A DNA stretch of 64,000 nucleotides, from positions 2,790,001-2,854,000 of the forward strand of contig NZ_AP018052.1 of the NCBI RefSeq assembly GCF_002356355.1. Direction: 5' to 3'. The notes beneath the pieces were generated by a model, which ran no database searches, was not told the origin of the DNA, and saw only the letters and a program-made list of their open reading frames with translations. Below are positions 1 to 8,835 of the stretch, piece after piece. The position numbers and the translations under genes were made by a program. The stretch is from Thiohalobacter thiocyanaticus (GTDB lineage: Bacteria; Pseudomonadota; Gammaproteobacteria; Thiohalobacterales; Thiohalobacteraceae). The number at the start of each line of letters is the position of its first letter. Positions within the stretch are counted from its first letter, which is position 1.

Positions 1-856
1 CGTGCAGGGCCTGGCGGCGAAAGCCCTGCAGCGCGGCGCGCGCCGCCTCACCGGCACCGGCCGGCAGTTTCATCCGCCCGCCATAGACCGGATCACCGAC
101 GATGGGGTGGCGGAGATGCGCCATATGCACCCGGATCTGATGGGTGCGCCCGGTCTCCAGCCGCACCCGCAGCAGGGTGTGACCGCGGAAACGCCGCTCG
201 ACCCGGTAGTGGGTCACGGCCGGCTTGCCGCCGTTGCGGCGCACCGCCATGCGCTTGCGGTCCACCGGGTGGCGGCCGATGTTGGCCTCCACCGTGCCGC
301 CGGCCGTCAGCACGCCCTGCACCAGGGCCAGGTATTCGCGGGTCACGCTGCGCGCCTGCAACTGCGCGACCAGGGCGTGATGGGCCGGCAGGGTACGGGC
401 GACCACCATCAGGCCGCTGGTGTCCTTGTCCAGCCGGTGCACGATACCGGCCCGCGGCAGGTGCGCCAGCGCCGGGTCATGGTGCAGCAGGGCATTCTGC
501 AGGGTACGGTCGGGATTACCGGCGGCCGGGTGCACCACCAGGCCGGGCGGCTTGTTGATCACCAGCAGGGCCGCATCCTCGTGCACGATCTCCAGCGGGA
601 TGGCCTGGGCCTCGACCGGCCCGACCCGGGGCAGCTCGGCAGCGATCTCGACCCGCTCGCCGCCCGCCAGACGCTGGCGCGGCAGCGCGCATACGGCTCC
701 GTCCAGCCGCACCTCGCCGGCACGGATCCACTGCTGGATGCGGCTGCGCGAGTAGTCAGCGAAGACCTCGCTCAGGATCTGGTCCAGGCGCTTGCCGGCC
801 GCCTCCGGCGGCAGGATCGCCTGCAGTTGTATGCGTTCGTTCACCGCTGCTTCCAT
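1..856 (-). CDS. rluD: 23S rRNA pseudouridine synthase RluD (3' end outside window)
   Basis: The gene reads from ATG at 856 toward the window start and is still open at base 1, so about 285 residues are visible. An N-terminal S4 RNA-binding domain (about residues 20-80) is followed by the RsuA/RluA catalytic domain with the motif HRLDKDTSG at 140-148; the Asp of RLD is the family's catalytic residue. A further conserved stretch reads [13 protein letters not shown]. RluD makes the pseudouridines of 23S rRNA helix 69. It is divergent from bamD, the usual gammaproteobacterial arrangement. RluC would be the main alternative, but the bamD neighbour favours RluD. Confidence 0.93.
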   Translation of the reverse strand, partial: MEAAVNERIQLQAILPPEAAGKRLDQILSEVFADYSRSRIQQWIRAGEVRLDGAVCALPRQRLAGGERVEIAAELPRVGPVEAQAIPLEIVHEDAALLVINKPPGLVVHPAAGNPDRTLQNALLHHDPALAHLPRAGIVHRLDKDTSGLMVVARTLPAHHALVAQLQARSVTREYLALVQGVLTAGGTVEANIGRHPVDRKRMAVRRNGGKPAVTHYRVERRFRGHTLLRVRLETGRTHQIRVHMAHLRHPIVGDPVYGGRMKLPAGAGEAARAALQGFRRQALH

Positions 857-893
857 TTCCCGCCCACGGGCGACGAGGCGATACCGATTCAGT

Positions 894-899
894 TATACT
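894..899 (+). promoter_or_regulatory. possible -10 box of the bamD promoter
   Basis: TATACT lies 39 bp before the bamD start, in the 82-bp gap between divergent rluD and bamD. No good -35 hexamer is visible at the right distance, so this is tentative. Confidence 0.3.
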
Positions 900-938
900 G
901 CCGGTTCGTCACCCAGCAGGCCAGCGAGTCCGACATCC

Positions 939-1691
939 ATGCTGCGAAAAATCCTCTGCCTCCTCGTCCTGATCAGCCTGACGGCCGGCTGCGGCCTGCT
1001 GCCCGACAAGATCGACAAGACCCGGGACTGGTCGGCGCAGAAGCTCTACACCGAGGCCCGGGACTCGCTGCAGAGCAAGAATTACGAGCAGGCCATCGAC
1101 CTGTACGAGAAGCTCGAGGCCCGCTACCCCTTCGGCCGCTACGCCCAGCAGGCGCTGCTGGAGTCGGCCTACGCCTATTACAAGTATGACGAGCCGGACT
1201 CGGCCATCGCCACCCTGGACCGCTTCATCAAGACCTACCCACGCCATCCGCACCTGGATTATGCCTACTATCTGAAGGGACTGGCGAACTTCAACCGCGG
1301 CCGCAACATCATCGACCGGATACTGCCGCAGGACGAATCCGAACGCGACCCGGGCGCGGCGCGGGATTCCTTCTTCGACTTCCAGGAACTGGTCCGGCGC
1401 TTCCCCGACAGCCGCTACGCCGAGGATGCCACCCTGCGCATGCGTCACCTGCGCAACAACCTGGCCCAGCACGAAGTGAATGTGGCCGATTACTACATGC
1501 GCCGGGGGGCCTATGTCGCCGCGGTCAACCGCGCCGAACGGGTGATCAGGAATTTCCAGAACACCCCGGCAATCCCCGGGGCGCTGGAGATCATGGTACG
1601 GGGCTATCGCAAGCTGGGGCTGGACGAACTGGCCGCGGACACCCTGCGCATCTATCGCCTGAACTATCCGGAGCGGGCGGCGGAGCTGTAA
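939..1691 (+). CDS. bamD: outer membrane protein assembly lipoprotein BamD (ComL)
   Basis: A 250-residue lipoprotein. The start at 939 gives a short charged N-terminus, a hydrophobic signal segment and a lipobox LTAGC with the lipidated Cys at residue 18; an upstream in-frame extension would bury this signal. The mature part is TPR-rich (for example AIDLYEKLEARYPFG and AIATLDRFIKTYPRHP) as in the YfiO/BamD family. BamD is the essential lipoprotein of the BAM complex that folds beta-barrel proteins into the outer membrane. It is divergent from rluD, and a repeat element starts 7 bp after its stop. Confidence 0.96.
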   Translation: MLRKILCLLVLISLTAGCGLLPDKIDKTRDWSAQKLYTEARDSLQSKNYEQAIDLYEKLEARYPFGRYAQQALLESAYAYYKYDEPDSAIATLDRFIKTYPRHPHLDYAYYLKGLANFNRGRNIIDRILPQDESERDPGAARDSFFDFQELVRRFPDSRYAEDATLRMRHLRNNLAQHEVNVADYYMRRGAYVAAVNRAERVIRNFQNTPAIPGALEIMVRGYRKLGLDELAADTLRIYRLNYPERAAEL

Positions 1692-1697
1692 AGAGCA

Positions 1698-1880
1698 AGA
1701 GCGCCACGGAATACACGGAAGGCACGGAAGATTTCATGTTGCCCGTTTCGGGACATGTAGGTCGGGTTAGCGCAGCGTAACCCGACAGGCCTGGCAGCTA
1801 CGTCGGGTTACGCCCTTCGGGCTAACCCGACCTACGGATGCATCCTGATCACTTTGTCCGTGTATTCCGTGGCGCTCTTG
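1698..1880. repeat. composite palindromic repeat: type A ends, type B core
   Basis: Left end 1698-1729 (AAGAGCGCCACGGAATACAC and on) and right end 1853-1880 are inverted copies of one sequence (type A). Between them, 1758-1835 is a long inverted repeat made of TAGGTCGGGTTAGC arms (type B). The element fills the gap between convergent bamD and the PII gene, 7 bp and 8 bp from their stop codons. Confidence 0.85.
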
Positions 1881-1888
1881 AACTTCCT

Positions 1889-2230
<342 letters not shown>

Positions 2231-2305
2231 TCATCTCCGGCGGATGCGGGAATCCGGGCACGATACCGCAAAGCGGGTTGCGGGAAAAGCGCCCGGCATA
2301 CAATC

Positions 2306-2511
2306 AAGAGCGCCACGGAATACACGGAAGGCACGGAAAGCACGGACAAATAAAAAAATCATCCACGTCATTGCGAGCGCAGCGTGGCAATCTCGTAATG
2401 AAGCACCAGTCGGCAAGAGATTGCCACGGCGCTGTGCGCCTCGCAATGACGGAGCCAATTTTTATTTTTGTGGGATTTTCCGTGCCTTCCGTGTATTCCG
2501 TGGCGCTCTTG
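2306..2511. repeat. composite palindromic repeat: type A ends, type C core
   Basis: Type A ends at 2306-2350 and 2476-2511 (inverted) enclose a type C core at 2366-2451. The core is an imperfect inverted repeat with arms CGTCATTGCGAG and CTCGCAATGACG. The right end touches the nadE stop codon, which begins at 2512. The element separates nadE from the PII gene. Confidence 0.85.
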
Positions 2512-4164
2512 TCACACATCCTGCTTGTCCTGCAGCTGGGTAGCGAGATAGCCCGAGGTGATGGGATAGCGTCGGTCGCGGCCGAAGGCGCGCCCGGTGA
2601 TGCGCACCCCGGGCGGGGCCTGGCGGCGCTTGTACTCGTTCTTGTCCACCAGCCACACCACCCGGCGCACTATTGCCTCGTCGTAGCCCTCGGCGACGAT
2701 GTCGCCGATGCCCTGGTCGCGCTCGACATAGCGCTCCAGGATGGCATCCAGCACCGGGTAGGGCGGCAGGCTGTCCTGGTCCTGCTGGTCGGGGGCCAGC
2801 TCGGCCGAGGGCGGGCGCACCAGGACCCGGTGCGGAATGATCTCGCGTTCGCGGTTGATGTATTCGGCCAGTTCATAGACCCGGGTCTTGGGCACGTCCT
2901 TGATCGGGGCGAAGCCGCCGGCCATGTCGCCATAGAGGGTGGAATAGCCCACCGCCACCTCGCTCTTGTTGCCGGTGGACAGCAGGATCTTCCCGAACTT
3001 GTTGGAGATAGCCATCAGGATGATGCCGCGGCAGCGGGCCTGGATGTTCTCCTCGGTCACGTCCGGTTCGCGTCCGGCGAACTCCTTTTCCAGCACCCCG
3101 AGGAAGGCGGCAAAGGGCTGCTCGATGGGGATGGTGCGATGGGTCACACCCAGGGTATCGGCCTCGGCGCGGGCGTCCTCGATGCTCATGTCGGCGGTAA
3201 AGCGCGAGGGCATCAGCACCGCCTCGACCTGATCCGGGCCGAGCGCATCCACCGCCACGGCCAGGGTCACGGCCGAGTCGATGCCGCCCGACAGGCCCAG
3301 CACCGCGCCGCGGAAGCTGTTCTTGTGCGCATAGTCGCGCACGCCCAGCACCAGGGTCCTGTAGACGCTCTCGATCACCGAGGGCAGCGGCGTGACCTCG
3401 CCCGGCACCGGCCGCCAGCCCTCGCCCCCGTCGCGCAACTCGACCGGATACAGCCCGGCCGTGCAGGCCGGCGCGCGCTGGGTGATGGTGCCGGCCCCGT
3501 CCATGACGAAGGACTCGCCGTCGAACACCAGTTCGTCCTGGCCGCCGACCAGGTTGGCGTAGACCACCGGCAGACCGGTTTCCCTGACCCGGTCGCGCAC
3601 CACCGCCTCGCGCTCGGCGCTCTTGCCGACATGGAAGGGGGAGGCATTGATGTTGACGATCAGATCCGCGCCCTGCTCCCGGAGTCGGGCGCAGGGGCCG
3701 GGGTTCCAGATGTCCTCGCAGATGGTCACGCCCAGCTTCGCGCCATTGATCCCGACCACGCAGCCGCCCTCGCCCGGGGCGAAGTAGCGCACCTCGTCGA
3801 AGACCAGATAGTTGGGCAGGTGCTGCTTGAAGCAGGTGGCCAGGATGCGCCCGTCACGGATGACCGAAGCCGCGTTGTGCAGCCCGGCCGGGCTCTGCTG
3901 GGGATGGCCGACGATGACATGGATGCCTTCGACCCGCTTCTTTATATACTCCAGCGCCTCCAGCACATGGATGTGCAGCCCCGGGCGCAGCAGCAGATCT
4001 TCGGGCGGATAGCCGGTCAGGGCCAGTTCCGGGAACAGCACCGCATCGGCCTGGAACTCGTCGCGGGCACGCAGGGCGGCGGCGACCACCTCGCGCGCAT
4101 TGCCGTGGACGTCCCCGACCAGGAAGTCCATCTGGGCCATCACCAGACGCAGGCTGCGGCTCAT
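2512..4164 (-). CDS. nadE: glutamine-dependent NAD(+) synthetase
   Basis: 550 residues with two domains. The N-terminal nitrilase-type glutaminase carries the triad Glu46 (FPELALTGYPPEDLL), Lys113 (FKQHLPNY) and Cys149 (GVTICEDIW). The C-terminal synthetase has the PP-loop LSGGIDSA at 291-298. The enzyme amidates nicotinate adenine dinucleotide to NAD using glutamine-derived ammonia and ATP in the cytosol. Length is typical of the two-domain bacterial form, unlike the short ammonia-dependent E. coli NadE. The start at 4164 is 14 bp from sucD. The downstream PII gene may encode a regulator of this enzyme. Confidence 0.96.
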   Translation of the reverse strand: MSRSLRLVMAQMDFLVGDVHGNAREVVAAALRARDEFQADAVLFPELALTGYPPEDLLLRPGLHIHVLEALEYIKKRVEGIHVIVGHPQQSPAGLHNAASVIRDGRILATCFKQHLPNYLVFDEVRYFAPGEGGCVVGINGAKLGVTICEDIWNPGPCARLREQGADLIVNINASPFHVGKSAEREAVVRDRVRETGLPVVYANLVGGQDELVFDGESFVMDGAGTITQRAPACTAGLYPVELRDGGEGWRPVPGEVTPLPSVIESVYRTLVLGVRDYAHKNSFRGAVLGLSGGIDSAVTLAVAVDALGPDQVEAVLMPSRFTADMSIEDARAEADTLGVTHRTIPIEQPFAAFLGVLEKEFAGREPDVTEENIQARCRGIILMAISNKFGKILLSTGNKSEVAVGYSTLYGDMAGGFAPIKDVPKTRVYELAEYINREREIIPHRVLVRPPSAELAPDQQDQDSLPPYPVLDAILERYVERDQGIGDIVAEGYDEAIVRRVVWLVDKNEYKRRQAPPGVRITGRAFGRDRRYPITSGYLATQLQDKQDV

Positions 4165-4177
4165 GGATTGCGTCCCG

Positions 4178-5047
4178 CTAACCGAGCAGACCGGCCATGG
4201 CCTGGCCCATCTGCGCCGGGGAGCGCACCACGGTGACGCCGGCGCCCTCGAGCGCAGCGATCTTGGCCTCGGCCGTGCCGCTGCCGCCGCTGATGATGGC
4301 CCCGGCGTGGCCCATGCGCTTGCCTTTCGGCGCGGTCACACCGGCGATGTAGGCCACCACCGGCTTGCTCACCTGCGCCTGGATGAACTCGGCGGCCTGC
4401 TCCTCGGCGCTGCCGCCGATCTCACCGACCAGGATGATGCCGCGGGTATCGGGGTCGGCCTCGAAACGCTGCAGGCAGTCGATGAACTCCAGCCCGTGGA
4501 CGGGATCGCCGCCGATGCCCACACAGGTGGTCTGGCCCAGCCCGGCCAGGGTGGTCTGGTAGACGGCCTCGTAGGTGAGCGTGCCGGAGCGGGAGACGAT
4601 GCCGATGCCGCCCGGCTTATGGATGAAGCCGGGCATGATGCCGATCTTGCAGGCGCCGGGCGTGATCACGCCGGGGCAGTTCGGACCGATCAGATCCACC
4701 CCGCTACCACGCAGGGCGGCCTTCACCTTCAGCATGTCCTGCACCGGGATGCCTTCGGTGATGCAGACGATCACGCGGATGCCGGCGTCGGCCGCCTCCA
4801 GGATGGCATCGGCGGCGAAGGCCGGCGGCACATAGATCATGCTGGCGTCGGCACCGGTCTCGGCCACGGCCTGGCTGACGGTGTCGAACACCGGCCGGTC
4901 CAGGTGGGTCTGGCCGCCCTTGCCGGGGGTGACGCCGCCGACCAGGTTTGTTCCATAAGCGATGGCCTGTTCGGAGTGAAAGGTCCCCTGCCTGCCGGTG
5001 AAGCCCTGGCAGATGACCCGGGTGTCCTTGTCTACAAGAATGCTCAT
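4178..5047 (-). CDS. sucD: succinyl-CoA synthetase alpha subunit
   Basis: 289 residues. The N-terminal CoA-binding Rossmann domain has [14 protein letters not shown] at 15-28. The ligase domain has the phosphohistidine motif GHAGA with His247. The alpha subunit binds CoA and carries the phosphohistidine that shuttles phosphate to ADP or GDP on SucC in the TCA cycle. The ATG at 5047 is chosen because [18 protein letters not shown] matches the family N-terminus; an upstream reading would translate a repeat element. It is normally co-transcribed with sucC, but here about 210 bp of repeat DNA separates them. Confidence 0.96.
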   Translation of the reverse strand: MSILVDKDTRVICQGFTGRQGTFHSEQAIAYGTNLVGGVTPGKGGQTHLDRPVFDTVSQAVAETGADASMIYVPPAFAADAILEAADAGIRVIVCITEGIPVQDMLKVKAALRGSGVDLIGPNCPGVITPGACKIGIMPGFIHKPGGIGIVSRSGTLTYEAVYQTTLAGLGQTTCVGIGGDPVHGLEFIDCLQRFEADPDTRGIILVGEIGGSAEEQAAEFIQAQVSKPVVAYIAGVTAPKGKRMGHAGAIISGGSGTAEAKIAALEGAGVTVVRSPAQMGQAMAGLLG

Positions 5048-5073
5048 GCGCAACCTTCGATTATCATGTCCAT

Positions 5074-5272
5074 CGTCATTGCGAGGCGCATAGCGCCGCG
5101 GCACTCTCCAACCTGGTACTTCAGCATTACGAGATTGCCGCGCTTCGTTTATGCCCTCTGGGTACTCGCAATGACAGGAATTAAGGAAGCCCGTAGGTCG
5201 GATTAGCCCGAAGGGCGTAATCCGACACCTTGGCCGCACATCGTCGGGTTACGCTGCGCTAACCCGACCTAC
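5074..5272. repeat. tandem type C and type B palindromic repeats between sucC and sucD
   Basis: 5074-5175 is a type C inverted repeat (CGTCATTGCGAG ... CTCGCAATGACA) and 5194-5272 a type B repeat (TAGGTCGGATTAGC ... GCTAACCCGACCTA). No type A ends are present here. The B copy runs 14 bp into sucC and supplies its last codons and stop. Confidence 0.85.
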
Positions 5273-6443
5273 TCGCTTCCCCCCGTGCGGCAGCCGCAAC
5301 GACCTTGTCGGCCGCATCGGTCAGGTGTTCTGCTGTCGTGATATTGAACCCGGACTCGGCCAGCAACTCGCGGCCGCGCTCGACATTGGTGCCCTCCAGC
5401 CGCACCACCACCGGCAGCTGCACATGGACTTCGCGCACCGCCTGAATGATCCCTTCGGCGATGAGATCGCAGCGCACGATGCCGCCGAAGATGTTGACCA
5501 GGATGGCCTCGACCTTGGGGTCGGAGAGGATCAGCTTGAACGCCTCCGCCACCCGCTCGGCTGTGGCACCGCCGCCCACATCCAGGAAATTCGCCGGCTC
5601 GCCGCCGTGCAGCTTGATCAGGTCCATGGTGGCCATGGCCAGGCCGGCGCCATTGACCATGCAGGCGATGTTGCCGTCCAGCGTGATGTAGTTGAGGTCG
5701 TACTCGCGAGCACGCCGCTCCTTCTCGTCTTCCTGAGTGGGGTCATACATCTCGCCCAGCGCCGTCTGCCGGTAGAGGGCGTTGTCGTCGATGTTGATCT
5801 TGGCATCCAGCGCGACCAGTTCGCCGGCCTCGGTGACGATCAGCGGATTGATCTCCACCAGGCTGAGGTCGCGGTCCTGGAACAGCCGCGCCAGGCCCAG
5901 CAGGATCCGGGTGAAGGCGCCGATCTGTTTGCCCTCCAGCCCCAGCGCAAAGGCCAGCTTGCGGCACTGGTAGGGCTGCAGGCCGGCGGCCGGATCGGCG
6001 TGCTCGGTCAGGATGGCGGCGGGGTCGGTGGCGGCGACCTGCTCGATGTCCATGCCGCCGCTGGCCGAGGCCATGACCACCAAACGCTCGGCGGCCCGAT
6101 CGACCAGGGCACCGACATAGAGTTCGCGCGCCACCGCGCTGGGCTGCTCGACCAGCAGGGTCTCGATGGGCAGTCCCCCGGGGCCGGTCTGGTGGGTGGC
6201 CAGCCGACTGCCGAGCAGGGAATCCGCGGCCTCGCCCACCGCCGCCGGGCTGTCGACGATGTGAATCCCGCCGGCCTTGCCGCGGCCGCCGGCATGCACC
6301 TGGGCCTTGACCACCCAGCGGCTGCCGCCGAGCTTGTCCGCGGCCTGGGCGGCCTCGTCGGCGCTGCGCACGATCAACCCCGGCGGCACCGGGATGCCGT
6401 ATTCGGCGAACAGCTGCTTGGCCTGGTATTCGTGCAGATTCAT
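5259..6443 (-). CDS. sucC: succinyl-CoA synthetase beta subunit
   Basis: 394 residues beginning [20 protein letters not shown], with an ATP-grasp domain ([17 protein letters not shown]) and the C-terminal ligase domain ([13 protein letters not shown]). With SucD it forms the heterotetramer that converts succinyl-CoA to succinate with nucleotide phosphorylation. It is first in the order sucC-sucD on the minus strand. The last four residues (SRSG) and the TAG stop are read from a type B repeat, so the ancestral C-terminus was probably a little different; E. coli SucC has 388 residues. Confidence 0.96.
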   Translation of the reverse strand: MNLHEYQAKQLFAEYGIPVPPGLIVRSADEAAQAADKLGGSRWVVKAQVHAGGRGKAGGIHIVDSPAAVGEAADSLLGSRLATHQTGPGGLPIETLLVEQPSAVARELYVGALVDRAAERLVVMASASGGMDIEQVAATDPAAILTEHADPAAGLQPYQCRKLAFALGLEGKQIGAFTRILLGLARLFQDRDLSLVEINPLIVTEAGELVALDAKINIDDNALYRQTALGEMYDPTQEDEKERRAREYDLNYITLDGNIACMVNGAGLAMATMDLIKLHGGEPANFLDVGGGATAERVAEAFKLILSDPKVEAILVNIFGGIVRCDLIAEGIIQAVREVHVQLPVVVRLEGTNVERGRELLAESGFNITTAEHLTDAADKVVAAAARGEASRSG

Positions 6444-6539
6444 CGCGAGGCGTCCTGACTGTTATTGTGGCGGCTATTCTGGAACATTCCGGCTTCGGGC
6501 GCAAAAGCGACGTCTGCTGGTATACCCTGTCGCCCCCTG

Positions 6540-6604
6540 CTCAATCCTCCCCCGTCAAGGGGGAGGAAGACAGCTTCCCCTCCCCCTCGTGGGAGAGGAT
6601 TGAG
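6540..6604. repeat. imperfect inverted repeat in the sucC upstream region
   Basis: Arms CTCAATCCTC (6540-6549) and GAGGATTGAG (6595-6604) are perfect inverted copies. They enclose a C-rich hairpin (CCCCCGTCAAGGGGG). The element lies between divergent sucC and the small membrane protein gene and belongs to a different family from the A/B/C/D repeats elsewhere in the window. Confidence 0.6.
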
Positions 6605-6670
6605 GGGAAGGGGCGTTTCTGCGCACCACCCACGCTTGCCTGCAACGCCCAGACACGGGAAACTAGCGCA

Positions 6671-6910
6671 ATGGGACTCATTCGCCTCATCATCCTCGGC
6701 ATCGTCGTCTACCTCGTCTGGCAGCTGATCAAGCGCTGGCAGAACAAACCGTCCAGCCGGGTTTCACACACCCGGGACAAGCGCATCGACGGCAGCATGG
6801 CACGCTGTGATTACTGTGGTCTGTTCGTGCCGAAGGACGAGGCCATCGAGGCGAACGGCCGCCACTACTGTTCCGAGGCGCACCGCCTGGCCGACGGCAA
6901 GGATCAATGA
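6671..6910 (+). CDS. small membrane protein with zinc-ribbon tail, PP0621 family
   Basis: 79 residues. One N-terminal membrane helix (about residues 4-19, LIRLIILGIVVYLVWQ) is followed by a basic linker and a C-terminal putative metal site: Cys46, Cys49, Cys67 and His71 (RCDYCGLFVP and HYCSEAH). This matches the PP0621 family, which has no assigned biochemical role. Its stop overlaps the pilS start by four bases (ATGA), so the two are probably translated together, and a role near pilus regulation is possible. The ATG at 6671 is chosen because it directly precedes the membrane helix; upstream in-frame codons run into repeat DNA. Confidence 0.8.
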   Translation: MGLIRLIILGIVVYLVWQLIKRWQNKPSSRVSHTRDKRIDGSMARCDYCGLFVPKDEAIEANGRHYCSEAHRLADGKDQ

Positions 6911-8529
6911 AGCGGACCGGCTACGCCGTCCCCTCCGCCCTGCGCAACGCCGACCGGCAGGATTCGCTGACCTGGAAGCCGCTGCGCTTTCTCACCCTCT
7001 ACCGTCTGGTGCTGGCCGCACTGCTGGTGCTGCTGTTCTTCCTGCTCCCCGGCGCACGCAACCTGGGCAGCGACAATCCCTGGCTCTACGCCGTGGTCAG
7101 CCTGGGCTACTTTCTGTTCGCCCTGGTGGTCGGCTTCAGCACCCGGCTGCGCCGCCCGGGTTTCCAGCTGCAGGTGCTGCTGCAGATCACGGTCGACATC
7201 CTGGCCATCGTGCTGCTGATGTATGCCAGCGGCGGGCTGGACAGCGGACTGGGCATCCTGCTGGTGCTGGCCGTGATCGCCGGCGCCATGCTGATGCCGG
7301 GGCGCATGGCCTTCTTCTTCGCCGCCGTCGCCACCCTGGCCCTGATGGCCGAATTCGCCTACCGCTACCTGACCTATGCCGGCCTGGACTCGTCCCAGTT
7401 CACCCGTGTCGGCCTGCTCGGCATCACCCTGTTCACCGCCGCCAGCCTGGCCTGGCTGCTGGCCAAAAGGATCCGCGAGAGCGAGGCCCTGGCCGAACAG
7501 CGCGGCGTGGACCTGGCCAACCTGGCCCGGCTTAACGAATATATCGTTCAACGGCTGCAGTCCGGCATTGTGGTGGTGGACCACCGCGAACGGATACGGC
7601 TGATCAATGACGCGGCCTGGGTGATGCTGCAGATCCCCACCGAAGCCCGGCCCGAAGGCCTGACCGCCTTGTCACCGGAACTGGCCGGGGCCCTGCGGAC
7701 CTGGCAGCAGAATCCCGGCCGGGAACCGGAGGCCTTCCAGCCGCCGCGCTCGGAGGCGGTGCTGCAGCCGCGCTTCACCCGCCTGGGCAGCGGCGCCGAT
7801 GCGGCCACCCTGATCTATCTGGAGGACACCGCACTCATGGCCCAGCAGGCCCAGCAGATGAAGCTCGCGGCCCTGGGCCGGCTCACCGCCAGCATCGCTC
7901 ACGAGATCCGCAATCCGCTGGGCGCCATCAGCCACGCCGATCAACTCCTGGGCGAGAGCCCGAACCTCGGGGACGCCGACCAGCGGCTGGTCGAGATCAT
8001 TGCCAGTCATGCCGACCGGGTCAACGGTATCGTGGAGAACGTGCTGCAGCTCTCGCGCCGCGGCACTACCCAGCCGCAGCGGCTGCTGCTGGCCGACTGG
8101 CTGAACGAGTTCGTCGACGACATGATCAACTACCAGAACCTGGACAGCGACACCGTCACGGTGGACATCGACCCGGTCGACCTGCAGATCGAATTCGACC
8201 CGGGCCAACTCAATCAACTCACATGCAACCTGATCCAGAATGCGCTCAACCACGGCAGCCGCAGCGGGCAGACACTTGAGGTGAAACTGGTCGGGCGGAT
8301 CTCGGAGTCCGGCGCGCCCTGCCTGGACGTGATCGACAACGGCCCGGGCATCGACAGCGAGACCCTTGGCAGTATCTTCGAGCCCTTCTTCACCACCTCG
8401 GCCAGCGGCACCGGCCTGGGCCTGTACCTGGCGCGCGAACTGGCCGAGATCAACCGCGCCCGACTGAACCATATCGAGCGCGAGGAGGGCGGCAGCTGTT
8501 TCCGCATCACCTTCGCCCGGGTGGATTAG
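6907..8529 (+). CDS. pilS: sensor histidine kinase PilS
   Basis: 540 residues. Six hydrophobic helices lie in residues about 28-186, then a PAS-like linker (LQSGIVVVDHRERIRLINDAA), then the HisKA box with phospho-acceptor His332 (SIAHEIRNPLGAI) and an ATPase domain with N box (NLIQNALNHG), DNGPGID and GTGLGLYLA motifs. PilS phosphorylates PilR to control pilin transcription; in Pseudomonas it senses PilA in the membrane. The N-terminal six-helix architecture and adjacent pilR support the name over NtrB or other kinases. It overlaps the preceding gene by 4 bp. Confidence 0.93.
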   Translation: MKRTGYAVPSALRNADRQDSLTWKPLRFLTLYRLVLAALLVLLFFLLPGARNLGSDNPWLYAVVSLGYFLFALVVGFSTRLRRPGFQLQVLLQITVDILAIVLLMYASGGLDSGLGILLVLAVIAGAMLMPGRMAFFFAAVATLALMAEFAYRYLTYAGLDSSQFTRVGLLGITLFTAASLAWLLAKRIRESEALAEQRGVDLANLARLNEYIVQRLQSGIVVVDHRERIRLINDAAWVMLQIPTEARPEGLTALSPELAGALRTWQQNPGREPEAFQPPRSEAVLQPRFTRLGSGADAATLIYLEDTALMAQQAQQMKLAALGRLTASIAHEIRNPLGAISHADQLLGESPNLGDADQRLVEIIASHADRVNGIVENVLQLSRRGTTQPQRLLLADWLNEFVDDMINYQNLDSDTVTVDIDPVDLQIEFDPGQLNQLTCNLIQNALNHGSRSGQTLEVKLVGRISESGAPCLDVIDNGPGIDSETLGSIFEPFFTTSASGTGLGLYLARELAEINRARLNHIEREEGGSCFRITFARVD

Positions 8530-8536
8530 GTTGCAT

Positions 8537-8795
8537 AAAGAGCGCCACGGAAAACACGGAAAGGATAAAGGTCATGCCACCGGGCGCGCAGCGCCGGCGT
8601 TACACAGCGGATTGAAATATTTTCCACATCACCGAAAAGACCGTCATTCCCGCGCAGGCGGGAATCCATAGACCGCTGCGGCTGCTGGATCCCCGCCTGC
8701 GCGGGGATGACGATGTGGGACTGCAGTCCATGTATTCTGGCTCCTGAGCAATAATGAATTTGTCCGTGTTTTCCGTGTATTCCGTGGCGCTCCTT
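8537..8795. repeat. composite palindromic repeat between pilS and pilR: type A ends, type D core
   Basis: Inverted type A ends at 8537-8566 and 8759-8795 enclose a type D core at 8642-8712. The core arms are CGTCATTCCCGCGCAGGCGG and its complement. This accounts for most of the 306-bp gene-free stretch 8530-8835. The left end starts 7 bp after the pilS stop and the right end is about 40 bp before the pilR start. Confidence 0.85.
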
Positions 8796-8835
8796 GATAT
8801 GATTTTTCCGCGCATTGATCAAAACAGGAACCCGC

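Noticed and set aside
2-1189. Long plus-strand open frame over rluD and the start of bamD
   Set aside because: It is the complement shadow of rluD; it lacks any domain and runs out of frame through bamD.
1698-1880. Transposase-encoding insertion sequence at the repeat loci
   Set aside because: The elements are under 260 bp and hold no reading frame of transposase type; at most they are non-autonomous.
2278-2350. Peptide-like frames of the type SATEYTEGTESTD in the repeats
   Set aside because: They are translations of type A repeat ends and recur at each copy, in both strands; there is no gene around them.
2278-4236. 652-codon plus-strand frame opposite nadE
   Set aside because: High-GC antisense shadow; the minus-strand frame encodes a complete NadE with all catalytic residues.
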